Positions 9,764 to 17,715 of a stretch of DNA of 64,000 nucleotides are shown in pieces. Position 1 is the first letter of the stretch; every line of letters starts with the position of its first letter. Under the pieces are notes generated by a model. It saw only the letters and a list, made by a program, of their open reading frames with translations. It was not told the DNA's origin and ran no database searches. Source of the DNA: Actinomadura sp. NBRC 104412. Lineage in GTDB: Bacteria; Actinomycetota; Actinomycetes; Streptosporangiales; Streptosporangiaceae. The position numbers were made by a program, and so were the translations under genes. The DNA lies in contig NZ_BSTM01000007.1 of assembly GCF_030269515.1 (NCBI RefSeq), forward strand, positions 1 to 64,000, given 5' to 3'.

Positions 9764-11389
9764 CTAGCTCAGCTCGCGCTGCAGACGCTTGCTGACCTTG
9801 CCGACCGCGGTGTAGGGGAACTCGTCGACGACCTCCACCACATCGGGGAGCTTGAACGTGGCGAGGCCCTTGTCGCGCAGGAACTGGCGCAGCTTGCCCA
9901 AGGTGAGCTCGGCCGCGCTCTCCGGCGTCCGGGGAATCAGGTATGCCTTCACGCGTTCGCCGAGAACCTCGTCGTCGACGCCGACGACGGAGACGTTGTG
10001 GACGCCGGCATGAGTGAGCAGCGCATTTTCCAGCTCCTCTGGCGCGATCTTCTCACCGCCCCGGTTGATCTGGTCCTTCGACCGTCCCACGACCCTGATG
10101 AATCCACGCTCGTCCCGCTCCACGATGTCACCGGTGCGGTAGAAACCATCGCTGGTGAACGCCAGCGCGTTCTGCTCGGGGTTGCGGTAGTACCCGCGAA
10201 TCACCGACGGTCCTCGCGTCAGCAGGTGACCAGGTACACCGGGTGGCACGTCGTTGCCCTCGTCATCGATGACCCGGATCTCGTCGGCCGCCGACGCCGG
10301 CCGGCCCTGGTACCGCACGCTGGTGGCCGGATCGACGTCGGCGGGATTGCTGACGACAAGGCCCTCACCCATCCCGAAGCTCTGCGACAGCCGCACGCCG
10401 AACTCCGGCTCGACCCGCCTCGCCACCGACTCGCTCAGCTTGGCGCCGCCACACATGAGCACTTCCAGGCTGGAGAGGTCGTAGGACTTGCGGAGCGAGG
10501 AGTTCAGCCAGGCCAGCAGGAGCGGAGGTACCAGCGAGACGCGGGTCACCCCGTGCTTCTCGATCAGCGGGAACGCCGCATCGGGGCTGCCGTTCGGGGC
10601 GATCACGATGGTGGCGCCCACGCTGAACGCACCAAGAAAGCCGGGCGAACGCGTCGACATACTGTGGCAGACCGGTATGACCAGCAGATGCACAGTGCGC
10701 TCGGTGATGCCCCGTTCCCTGACGCTTCTCCGCAGCGCGTAGTCGTACGTCTGGTGAGTGTGCGGCATCAGCTTCGGAACGCCCGTCGTACCGCCTGACA
10801 TCTGCAACAGAGCGACGTCCTGCGGGCTGCACCGTCGCGCGTGCTCAAGCGATCCTTTTGACTGCAACGCCTGGTACTCAGCGCCGCCGCCATGAGGTTC
10901 GAGTACTACGGTGTGCTCCAGATGGGGCCATCGCCGCTTCAGGTCGGCGGCCATCGTGGCGAGATCGGTGCCGCTGTCCGAGGCGACCGTGATGTAGGCA
11001 CGCGCCTCGGCGATCTCGATGAAATGCTCGATCTCGGCACGACGGTGCGCGATGGGAGCGACGACGGGAACCACCCCGAGCTCCCACAAGGCGAAGACGA
11101 TGGCAATGTACTCATAGATGTTGGGCAGGTGCACCACCACCCGGTCGCCACGACTCAGCCCCAGATCCTGCAAACCGGCGGCGAGGCGCAGAACCTCGTC
11201 CGTGAGCTGTGCATAGCTCAACTCGGCTTTGCGGTCGATGACGGCGAGTTTGTCGGGACAGCGCTCTGCGGTGGCGAACAGCAGCTCCGGCAGCGTCTGA
11301 TCGCGCCAGTGCCCCTCGGCGACGTATTTGGCCGCCGTCTCCGGCGGAAACGGAACGACCCCGTCAAGCGCCAGCGGTTCGATGCTCAT
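9764..11389 (-). CDS. Aryl-acid AMP ligase (DhbE/EntE-like, unusual pocket)
   Basis: A stand-alone adenylation enzyme of 541 residues, the usual size for 2,3-dihydroxybenzoate or salicylate AMP ligases that load the first carrier protein of aryl-capped siderophores. Visible cores include SGGTTGVPK, QSFGMGEG, YRTGDIV and the C-terminal GKVSKR lysine. In DhbE the pocket segment reads HNYPLSSPG; here it reads HSMSTRSPG, so the near-invariant Asn235 is Ser and Tyr236 is Met, while Ser240 is kept. Asn235 contacts the acid's ortho-hydroxyl in DhbE, so this enzyme may take a different aryl or heteroaryl acid. The ATG is preceded by GAAGGGA. No aryl carrier protein is seen here; it would lie upstream in the NRPS. 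Confidence 0.9.
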   Translation of the reverse strand: MSIEPLALDGVVPFPPETAAKYVAEGHWRDQTLPELLFATAERCPDKLAVIDRKAELSYAQLTDEVLRLAAGLQDLGLSRGDRVVVHLPNIYEYIAIVFALWELGVVPVVAPIAHRRAEIEHFIEIAEARAYITVASDSGTDLATMAADLKRRWPHLEHTVVLEPHGGGAEYQALQSKGSLEHARRCSPQDVALLQMSGGTTGVPKLMPHTHQTYDYALRRSVRERGITERTVHLLVIPVCHSMSTRSPGFLGAFSVGATIVIAPNGSPDAAFPLIEKHGVTRVSLVPPLLLAWLNSSLRKSYDLSSLEVLMCGGAKLSESVARRVEPEFGVRLSQSFGMGEGLVVSNPADVDPATSVRYQGRPASAADEIRVIDDEGNDVPPGVPGHLLTRGPSVIRGYYRNPEQNALAFTSDGFYRTGDIVERDERGFIRVVGRSKDQINRGGEKIAPEELENALLTHAGVHNVSVVGVDDEVLGERVKAYLIPRTPESAAELTLGKLRQFLRDKGLATFKLPDVVEVVDEFPYTAVGKVSKRLQRELS

Positions 11390-11760
11390 CGGTTTCCCTT
11401 CGAGAAGCCGCCTCCCAGCCCGTGAAGGACCGGCTACCTAACTGTTGACCTGCTCCGGCTGTTCGGGTAGCCGAAGTGGCCGGCGTCGACGTACCGGTAC
11501 GGCATCGGCGACCTCTCGGCACAGGTGGGCCGGAATCATCCCGTCATCCGAGTGGCCTCGTGATCGCGTTGTACGCCGCGAGCCGGTTTTTGGGCTGGGC
11601 GGACATCTCGAGCTGACAGCGCACCGTCGAGCCAGTCCCGTGCCTCAGCCGCATCGCTCAATGTCGCGGGAGATAAGTTCAAGATCGCGTCGGCACTGGG
11701 TTTTGGGGAGATCGAGTGCCGGCTTCTGGCAAGCCGGCAGCCGTCTGTCGTTGCTTCGTG
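11390..11760. other. 371-bp gap between ligase and dapB-like gene
   Basis: I see no supported gene. It holds the hairpin after the dapB-like gene and, about 45 bp before the ligase start, a minus-strand TTAGGTAGCC (11432-11441) that looks like half an iron box with one base missing. Whether it controls the ligase is uncertain. Confidence 0.5.
11717..11739 (-). terminator. Hairpin terminator after dapB-like gene
   Basis: TGCCGGCTT and AAGCCGGCA form a perfect 9-bp stem around a 5-base loop, 22 bp past the dapB-like stop codon. There is no strong T-run, so termination is likely but not certain. It suggests the dapB-like gene is a single-gene transcript. Confidence 0.55.
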
Positions 11761-12507
11761 TCAGTCCAGGCCCAGTACGGCGTCGAGCCCGACCGTCACT
11801 CCGGTGAGATTCGGGACGGCGCGTAGCGCAGTGAGTACTCCGGGCATGAGGGACTCACGTGTTATGGAGTCGTATCGCAGTCTCAGAATTTCGCCGCCGA
11901 CGCCGAACAGCACCTCTTGCGATGACATGAACCCACGGACTCGGACCGAGTGCACGGAGACTCCCTCGATCCGTCCGCCGCGGGTGCCATGTGGGTCGAG
12001 GGAGGTGGCATCGGGTGATGGGGCGCAACGTGCTGCGGCGCGGGCGCGACCGATCAATTCGGCCGTGTGCAGTGCCGTTCCCGACGGCGCGTCCACCTTG
12101 TCGGGATGGTGCATCTCGATGATCTCGACAGACTCGAAGAACGGGGCGGCCTTAGTGACGAACTTGCTCATCAGCACCGCACTGACCGAGAAGTTGGGAA
12201 CGATGAACACACTGACGTCACGATGATCGACCAGCGCGGCGCGGATCTGGTCCACAGCCCGCTCGTCGAAGCCGGACGTCCCCACTACTACATGAATCCC
12301 CTGCTTGATGCACCACTGGACTTGCTCGTGGGCAACGTCCGGTGGCGAGAACACAAGCACGACATCAGCGTTGTTGTTGACGATGTCCTGCACGTCGTCA
12401 TCAACGTCGATCTCGGCAACCACGGTCAAGTCGGAGCTGGCCTCAATCGCACGGACCGACGCCGCGCCCATCCGCCCGCGGGCCCCTAACACGGCGATTC
12501 GATTCAT
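11761..12507 (-). CDS. Dihydrodipicolinate reductase homologue (DapB family), iron-box controlled
   Basis: The 248-residue protein has all DapB hallmarks: NAD(P)-binding GARGRMG at residues 8-14, VGTSGF for the nicotinamide site, and the catalytic EMHHPDKVDAPSGTA block with both His and the Lys. DapB reduces the heterocyclic aspartate-semialdehyde/pyruvate adduct on the way to diaminopimelate and lysine. The housekeeping lysA-hom-thr block is separate, about 18 kb away. This copy sits inside the siderophore locus and an IdeR-type box overlaps its start, so its job is probably iron-starvation metabolism: either more precursor through the aspartate family or reduction of a cyclic imine in the peptide. 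Both roles are inference. Confidence 0.9.
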   Translation of the reverse strand: MNRIAVLGARGRMGAASVRAIEASSDLTVVAEIDVDDDVQDIVNNNADVVLVFSPPDVAHEQVQWCIKQGIHVVVGTSGFDERAVDQIRAALVDHRDVSVFIVPNFSVSAVLMSKFVTKAAPFFESVEIIEMHHPDKVDAPSGTALHTAELIGRARAAARCAPSPDATSLDPHGTRGGRIEGVSVHSVRVRGFMSSQEVLFGVGGEILRLRYDSITRESLMPGVLTALRAVPNLTGVTVGLDAVLGLD

Positions 12508-12525
12508 AAGGATAGGCTATCCTAA
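12507..12525. promoter_or_regulatory. Iron box (DtxR/IdeR/DmdR operator) at dapB-like start
   Basis: TAAGGATAGGCTATCCTAA matches the known actinobacterial iron box TTAGGTTAGSCTAACCTAA at 16 of 19 positions, with a perfect inner palindrome AGGATAG-G-CTATCCT. It begins at the first base of the start codon, so bound repressor would cover the start region. Confidence 0.85.
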
Positions 12526-12632
12526 GTTGACCACCCCACTCAAGGGCCCTGAGTCTCACGGGCTGGGATCCGCGAGCGGAAGATCTGGATGCCGGAAGCC
12601 GCTCCAGCGGCGCGAGCGCTGTCATGATCAAG

Positions 12633-13440
12633 TCAGATAGGCGCGCCGCGATTCTGGCGTGCCGGGCTTGCCCATCCGGTTGCGGGGATCCAGGGATCTC
12701 CCTGGAAGGCGCTGGTGAGCGCTTCGAGTGCGGAGATGCCTCGGTGCGAGCGGAGCGTGCAGAACTGCTGCGCACCGGTCATCGAGCCGGAGATCTTGAT
12801 CTGGAGCTCGCTCCTCCAAATGGTCCACTCGGCCTCGTTGTTGAAAACGGGACGCGCAGGTCACGCACGAACCGCAGGTAGTCGTCCTGACGGTCACTCA
12901 TCCTCTGGGCCACGGCGCAGTGCACTTTCCCCGATCCGCGCGAGTTCAGGACGATCCCGGTCTCGGCTTGGGGTACCAGTCGTGATGCGCAGCCATGATC
13001 TTGGCTCGGCCTTGCCCGCCCGGCGGGCGTTCTCGGCGACCTGGTCCAAGCCGAACAGGGAGTCGATGGCCTGCCGGGCCACGCCTCGTTCAGGTCCCTG
13101 CCGGTCTCGCTGACCGCGACGAGCTCGCGCATCAGGTGTAACCCGCACAGGCGGCAGCACCCCGGCGGCCTTCACCGCATCCCTACCGCGCCTGGCGTGC
13201 ACGGCGACCACCATGTACTTCCCCGCTGAGGCCCAGGCCAGGCGCCCTGAGGTGCGGAACCGGTCGTCGAAGTGCACGACCTCCGCTGTGACCAGGTGCC
13301 CGGTGATGGCTTCCAGGGCCGGAGCTTTCCACTGGAAGCCACACCAGCGCACGTGAACCAGGTATCAGGTGCGGCGGCTGTGAGCGAGTCGGTGCGACCT
13401 CGGTGCCCGACTCAAGGATGTTGCCGCCGAAAGTCAAGCG
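12633..13440 (-). mobile_element. Degenerate IS66-family transposase remnant
   Basis: Pieces of an IS66 TnpC-like transposase can be read on the minus strand in more than one frame. Near 13200-13290 there is VVHFDDRFRTSGRLAWASAG followed by VAVHARRGRDAVKAAGVLP (HFDETGFR...HPKRGRDAM in intact members). Near 12820-12880, LRFVRDLRVPF shifts frame into NNEAEWTI, then QIKISGSMTGAQQFCTLRSH and a normal-looking C-terminus ending at 12633. The N-terminal half, the catalytic Asp and His and the terminal inverted repeats are not recognisable. The gene cannot make an active transposase. It sits between the dapB-like gene and broken panD and may have caused local rearrangement. Confidence 0.75.
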
Positions 13441-13500
13441 GCCGACGATCGCACCGCAGATCGGTGAACGCGCGATCGCAACTGAGCTGTTCTCGCAGGC

Positions 13501-13813
13501 TCACCTCACGCGACCAGAAACCTGATCGGCCGCCCTTGGGACCGGCACGGCGAGGTCGTTGCCCAAGGCGATGATGCGGTTGGCGGCGTCGACGTGTACG
13601 ACCTTGAGCTGGTAGCCGGCCAGTTCGGACTCCTCGGCCAGCACGAAAGACACCAGGTCGCCGGGGTGGACGAGATGTGCCAGCCGCGCCGTTGTTGCAG
13701 ATGTCGCTACCTCCGGCGGCAGATCTTCATCGAGTGTCAGCGAACCCACGTAGTGCAGTCGGCCTGGGTGACAGTGGCGCGGTGAATTTCCCGCCCAGGA
13801 CTTCGCGAAGCAT
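13501..13813 (-). pseudogene. panD: Broken aspartate 1-decarboxylase (panD)
   Basis: The start is clear: GAGGAG then ATG at 13813, MLREVLGGK as in PanD. Reading on needs two single-base corrections (AAATT for AAAATT near 13787; GACTG for GACCTG near 13763). These recover HRATVTQAD(L)HYVGS, the segment containing the Gly-Ser self-cleavage site that forms the pyruvoyl cofactor. After LTLDEDL about 35 codons are missing against the usual 115-140-residue protein, including the region with the substrate-binding Arg and Tyr (GARxxTYVI). The tail (ARLAHLVHPGDLV, KVVHVDAANRIIALGNDLA) is well kept. PanD makes beta-alanine from aspartate, the monomer predicted for NRPS domain A1. Same strand as mbtH, 69 bp downstream. 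Sequencing error could explain the single bases but not the internal gap. Confidence 0.85.
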
Positions 13814-13882
13814 GTCCAGCTCCTCTATGAGTTGTGCGGGGTGCGTTCTGCGGGATCAGTCGATGGTGTTCGGGCCGCCAAG

Positions 13883-14125
13883 CTAGTCGGTGTTGCGTGT
13901 CTCGTGCCGGGCAATGTGATCGCGCAACGACTTCGGGCGGATGTCGGTCCAGTGCTCGTCGATCCAGTCGAGTACTTCCTGACGCGGTCTGCCGCCGGGT
14001 TCGCCGTACGCGATGCTCCAACCGGCTGGCACCGGCTTGAACGTCGGCCACAAGGAGTGTTGCTCCTCGCTGTTGATCAGTGCGTAGAAGGAACCGTTGT
14101 CGTCGTCGAACGGGTTCTGGGCCAT
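13883..14125 (-). CDS. MbtH-like protein
   Basis: An 80-residue protein with the full MbtH signature: NPFDDDNGSFYALIN at the start, EQHSLWP, VPAGWSIAYGE, then WIDEHWTDIRPKSL, including the conserved tryptophans. MbtH proteins bind and activate NRPS adenylation domains and are typical of siderophore clusters. The ATG follows AAGGAGG by 8 bp. It lies between the eroded N-hydroxylase and broken panD in one minus-strand unit controlled by the iron box at 15391. It is the only gene of that unit that still looks functional. Confidence 0.96.
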   Translation of the reverse strand: MAQNPFDDDNGSFYALINSEEQHSLWPTFKPVPAGWSIAYGEPGGRPRQEVLDWIDEHWTDIRPKSLRDHIARHETRNTD

Positions 14126-14146
14126 GAGTGCTGTTCCTCCTTGTCC

Positions 14147-15359
14147 CTATCGGGGGCCGGTCCGGATCGCGGCAGGCAATCGTTGCCGGGTGGTGGGGTG
14201 ATCGGGCTGCTCGTCGGTGATCGCACGCAGAATGTCGGCGGCGCGGACCGCCACGTTGGACAGCAGGGACGAGGTTAACCCGTGACTGTGCTGGGCCATT
14301 AAGGAAGATCCATTCGGGAACGCTGCGCAGACGCGGCCGGTAGTCCCGCTCGACGATCGGGAGACTCCTCTCGAATGAGGATGACACGTCAATGCCCGGC
14401 CCGAGCATGCTGCGGGTGTCTCCGGGACGGCACCTGGTGGCGAAGACGGCAGCGTCGACCTCGAGGGTGCTGCCCCGGTTTCCCAGGTCACGGATCGTTA
14501 CTGTGACCCCGTCGGAGCCCTCGCTCAGCCGTTCGATCCCGGTGACCCGGTGCACGATCAGCCGACGCATACCATGCGTGCCGGCATCGACGGCGGAGTA
14601 GTTGGTCGGCCGGTCATAGTCCAGCAGTTGCTGCTTGAGCTCCGGCGGTGCCGTGTAGAACTCCTCCGGATCGAAGATGCGGTTGGCGTAGGGCGTGTTA
14701 TCGGATGGGGTACAGCCGAACCGGAAGGACGCGCGTACTTCCGCATCGGGATACGAATCGTGCAGGTACGCAGCGACCTCCGCCGCACTTTGCCCCACGA
14801 CAAGGGAACGGCCGTGCGGCCGCGAGGGTAACCCGGCGAGCCCGTTCAGCAAATGATGGTTGTGGAACACCCAGGCGCCCGGCACGATCCCTTCCGGCGG
14901 CACCGGCCGGATATCGGAGCCGATTACGGCATGACGTGCCGCGACCCCCGTCACCTCCGAGCCGTCGACCACGGACTCGAGCGTGACCTCGAACCTCCCA
15001 CCACTCCAGTCGATACAGGTCGCCCTCGCCGGAAGGTCGATCCGGCTCGCAGCCGAGCTCAGGTACCCGTGGAACTCACGTCTCGTCGGGAACAACGTCT
15101 TGCGATCCATGAAGTCGGACAGCCGTCCATGCTCATGCAGATAGTTCAAGGACGTGGCCGGGCTCCGCAGAGAGACCGGATCTTTGAGGAACCCGAACCG
15201 CCGCCGGACATCGACGAATTTTGCCGTCAGCCGTCGGCCGGCACGACGGCGATCATTGAATTCCTCAGTCGCGATCGCCAGACTCAGGCTCGTCGCAAGA
15301 ATGTCGACCTCACCGCCCCATGCCGCAGGTCGCGAACGGACGGCACGATGACCGGCCAT
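14147..15359 (-). pseudogene. Eroded L-ornithine/L-lysine N-monooxygenase
   Basis: The family (PvdA/SidA/IucD) is clear from SLAIATEEFN, SFLKD-like FLKDPVSL, LNYLHEHGRL, FHNHHLLNGL, GQSAAEVAAYLHDSYPDAEV, DNTPYANRIFDP, LLDYDRPTNYSAVDA, VFATRCRPGD and the C-terminal HSHGLTSSLLSNVAVRAADIL. Compared with the family pattern, the FAD GxGPxNL loop after VDILA is missing, the segment before FLKD is missing, the NADPH loop reads VVGQSA instead of VVGGGQSA, and the LYxxxY stretch after SAVDA is lost. A frameshift near 14281-14310 separates the last 55 residues. It should have made the hydroxamate on ornithine or lysine. I judge it non-functional; exact losses need an alignment. The start codon is uncertain. 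Confidence 0.8.
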
Positions 15360-15390
15360 CCCTCATCGATGAGCCAACTATAGCACAAAC

Positions 15391-15409
15391 TTAGGTAAGC
15401 CTAACCTTA
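15391..15409. promoter_or_regulatory. Iron box upstream of N-hydroxylase/mbtH/panD
   Basis: TTAGGTAAGCCTAACCTTA matches the iron box consensus TTAGGTTAGSCTAACCTAA at 17 of 19 positions. It lies about 30-50 bp before the N-hydroxylase frame on the minus strand, as expected for an iron-repressed promoter. Confidence 0.9.
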
Positions 15410-15546
15410 ATCGATGCGTGCCGCGCGCCACCGCGACACACCTCTGAGGAGATCGCCGGTCCGGTCGGCGGTCGACGCACGTCCCAGGGCATGCGGGCCG
15501 CACGGCGGCTTCCGACCGCAAGGGTGCTCGCACCCCGAGCAGCGGC

Positions 15547-16995
15547 TCAGGCGAGCGAGCCGGCACGTCGCCCGATCACCATCCCCGCGGTCAGGCCAGA
15601 ACCTGTCGGGTAGTTCGAGCTGAAGAGCCCCCCAAGCGTTTCACCGCACGCGAAGAGTCCGGGGATGGGCTTACCCGACCGATCAAGCACCCGGCCATCA
15701 ACGTCACCGCGAAGGCCACCGAAGGTGAAACTGATTCCACAAGTCACCGGGTATGCGTAGTACGGCGGCGCCTCGATCGCCGACGCCCAATTGCTTTTGA
15801 CGGGCTCCACCGCTGCGCTGCGGCCATCCTTGATCGTTGGATCGAGCGGACGGCTGGTGTCGATCGATGAGTTGAACTCCCGAACCGTCTGCACGAATCC
15901 GTCGACATCGACATCCATGGCCGCGGCAAGCTCTTCGATGCTGTTGGCGACAACCGGACTGATCCCGGGCATCTCGTACTCGTACGCCGCCAGCATCGAG
16001 CGCGACTTCGCATCGAATACCTGAAACGCTACCGAACCCGGCTGTTCGAGGATGGCCTTGCCGTACTTCGCGTACGTATAGTTGCGAAAGTCCGCGCCTT
16101 CGTCGAAGAACCGTTGACCCCAGCGGTTGACAACGATGCCGAGCGGATAGCCATATCGGCTGAGCCGGTTCGTCAAGGCACGATTGCTTTCATTTTCGGG
16201 AAATGACGCGTCCCACGGAACACTATGGCAGGTCGACCAGTCGCCTCCGCGATCTGCACCTATCTCCAAAGCCGCGCGGATCATGTCACCGGTGTTGTAC
16301 GGCGTTCCACGCACCTTCGCATGCTGCCATCCGTCTCCCAGGTAGCGCTGACGCCATTGCGCATTCGCCTCGAAACCGCCACTAGCGATCACCACCGACT
16401 CCGCTGGGAGCTGCTGATCGCCTATCCGAACGCCAACGACCGAACCACCATCAGTCATCAGGCCCGTGACAGAGCAGTCATAGTGCACCTCGACTCCGAG
16501 TCGTGATGCGACGCGCTCATGGACCGACATCAGCCCGGGTCCGCCGTCGACGTTGCACACGTGCGATCCGCCCCAGAACACGAAGGTCCCGTCGGGACGC
16601 TCGTGAGCTTGCCGCTCGTACATCAGCTGGAATCGCAGTCCCAATGCATGCAGCCAGCGGACAGCGTCACGCGAGCCTTCGACGACAGTTTCGGCAAGTT
16701 CCCTGTCGCCCCGCCCTCCGGTGGCCCGCTCCAGATCGGCCAGGAACTCCGCCGCCGAGTACGGCGGGACCTCAGTACGCGCGTGACGCTCATCAGGTTC
16801 GAGGACCTCGAGCAGGTCGCCGAGCCCGTCGTGCACCATCCGGATCGAACCCAGGGTGTAGTAGCTGTTCCCACCGGCATGCGCCCTCGGCGCCTTCTCC
16901 AGCAGCACTACGCGTCGCCCACGCTCGGCCGCCGCGTGAGCCGCGCAGTAACCGGCGTTTCCTCCGCCCACTATAACAACCTCCGGATCGCGCAT
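15547..16995 (-). CDS. FAD-dependent dehydrogenase, tricarballylate dehydrogenase/fumarate reductase type
   Basis: A 482-residue flavoprotein. VVIVGGGNAGYCAAHAAAERG at the N-terminus binds FAD; the C-terminus has GLFACGETLGG and NYPTGSGLTAGMVIGRRAG, as in fumarate-reductase flavoprotein subunits and TcuA. An upstream frame-compatible TTG at 17031 exists, but the ATG at 16995 has GGGGAGG five bases before it and gives the natural FAD-fold start. Family members move electrons between FAD and the C-C bond of a di- or tricarboxylate or a 3-ketosteroid. An iron box about 100 bp upstream places it in the siderophore regulon. A tailoring desaturation, or use of a carboxylate, is possible; the substrate is unknown. 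Confidence 0.88.
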   Translation of the reverse strand: MRDPEVVIVGGGNAGYCAAHAAAERGRRVVLLEKAPRAHAGGNSYYTLGSIRMVHDGLGDLLEVLEPDERHARTEVPPYSAAEFLADLERATGGRGDRELAETVVEGSRDAVRWLHALGLRFQLMYERQAHERPDGTFVFWGGSHVCNVDGGPGLMSVHERVASRLGVEVHYDCSVTGLMTDGGSVVGVRIGDQQLPAESVVIASGGFEANAQWRQRYLGDGWQHAKVRGTPYNTGDMIRAALEIGADRGGDWSTCHSVPWDASFPENESNRALTNRLSRYGYPLGIVVNRWGQRFFDEGADFRNYTYAKYGKAILEQPGSVAFQVFDAKSRSMLAAYEYEMPGISPVVANSIEELAAAMDVDVDGFVQTVREFNSSIDTSRPLDPTIKDGRSAAVEPVKSNWASAIEAPPYYAYPVTCGISFTFGGLRGDVDGRVLDRSGKPIPGLFACGETLGGLFSSNYPTGSGLTAGMVIGRRAGSLA

Positions 16996-17097
16996 GTCCA
17001 CCTCCCCACCGACAACCCACTCCTTCGGCAACCAAGCTGCCTCGTCAACCCAGAGGTAACCGACCGGTCCTTGGTCCGCCGCTCAGCCTGGAACTAT

Positions 17098-17116
17098 TAG
17101 CTTAGCCTTACCTAAG
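17098..17116. promoter_or_regulatory. Iron box upstream of flavoprotein gene
   Basis: TTAGCTTAGCCTTACCTAA matches the iron box consensus at 17 of 19 positions. It is 102 bp upstream of the preferred start of the minus-strand flavoprotein gene. Confidence 0.88.
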
Positions 17117-17418
17117 TCGAATGTTCGTGTGTTCTGGACACCGCCACTGATGTGACGAGTCGGGCGAGGGAGCGTGCGCGGTAGACACGTCGCCGGCAGG
17201 CGGCTGAGCAGCAAAGGCCGGGGACGGCCGTGGATGTTCGTGCCTGCAACTCCACGCGCAGCGTGCGCCGGTGTTGTGTCACGGCGCGAGTCCGGACCCG
17301 GCGGAGATGCTCACGGTCGCGCAGCTTGGTGACGCCCAGCGGCTCGGCAAGCCTCTCCACCCGCCGACTGCTGGCGGGGTCTCCGTGCGGTGCGCGGCTC
17401 ACGGGTAGATTGGACACC
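17117..17418. other. 302-bp intergenic stretch
   Basis: No convincing gene on either strand. It carries the divergent promoter area of the flavoprotein gene (minus) and of the small DUF6247-like gene (plus) and marks the edge of the siderophore locus. Confidence 0.4.
17406..17411 (+). promoter_or_regulatory. Possible -10 element, leaderless transcript
   Basis: TAGATT stands seven bases before the ATG at 17419, and no Shine-Dalgarno is present. This spacing is typical of actinobacterial leaderless mRNAs whose first base is the start codon. Confidence 0.4.
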
Positions 17419-17676
17419 ATGACCGCTCAGCCCGAGGAACCGACCGCGCCGCGCGATCCAGGTGAGGACCCGGCCGCGATCTTCGATGCGCTCCCGCCAG
17501 CGCACCGAGAGCAGTTCCGGGCCGAGTATGACGAAGCGCTCGACGCCGCGCACGACCTGGCGCGCTTCAAGCAGGTCCAGGCCCTGCTACGCCAGTGGCG
17601 TCTGCGGGCCATCGCCTACGGCCGTCCCGGCTACGAAGAGAGCGGTACAGGACGCTCTACAGGGCAGGGAAGATAG
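17419..17676 (+). CDS. DUF6247-like small protein, antitoxin-like partner
   Basis: An 85-residue acidic protein with the core DPAAIFDALPPAHREQF, then EYDEALDAAHDLARF and LRQWRLRAIAYGRPGYEE. I recognise this as the DUF6247 pattern found in actinomycete two-gene cassettes. It has no membrane segment or signal. It is followed after 39 bp by a small RelE/ParE-like protein on the same strand. Size, charge and order fit an antitoxin, but no DNA-binding motif is obvious, and the role is inference. Confidence 0.6.
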   Translation: MTAQPEEPTAPRDPGEDPAAIFDALPPAHREQFRAEYDEALDAAHDLARFKQVQALLRQWRLRAIAYGRPGYEESGTGRSTGQGR

Positions 17677-17715
17677 CTTCGTCCGCTACACGCCTCCGGG
17701 CTGGGAAGGCCGGGT

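Noticed and set aside
11432..11441. Fourth iron box before the aryl ligase
   Set aside because: Only one half (TTAGGTAGCC, one base short) is present; too weak to call as an operator.
13501..15359. Sequencing error as the sole cause of the broken genes
   Set aside because: Single-base run errors could explain three shifts, but not the multi-codon losses in panD and the N-hydroxylase, while mbtH between them is intact.
17112..17420. Minus-strand frame of 102 codons between the flavoprotein and the small gene pair
   Set aside because: No ribosome site or recognisable domain, and it covers the iron box and promoter region.
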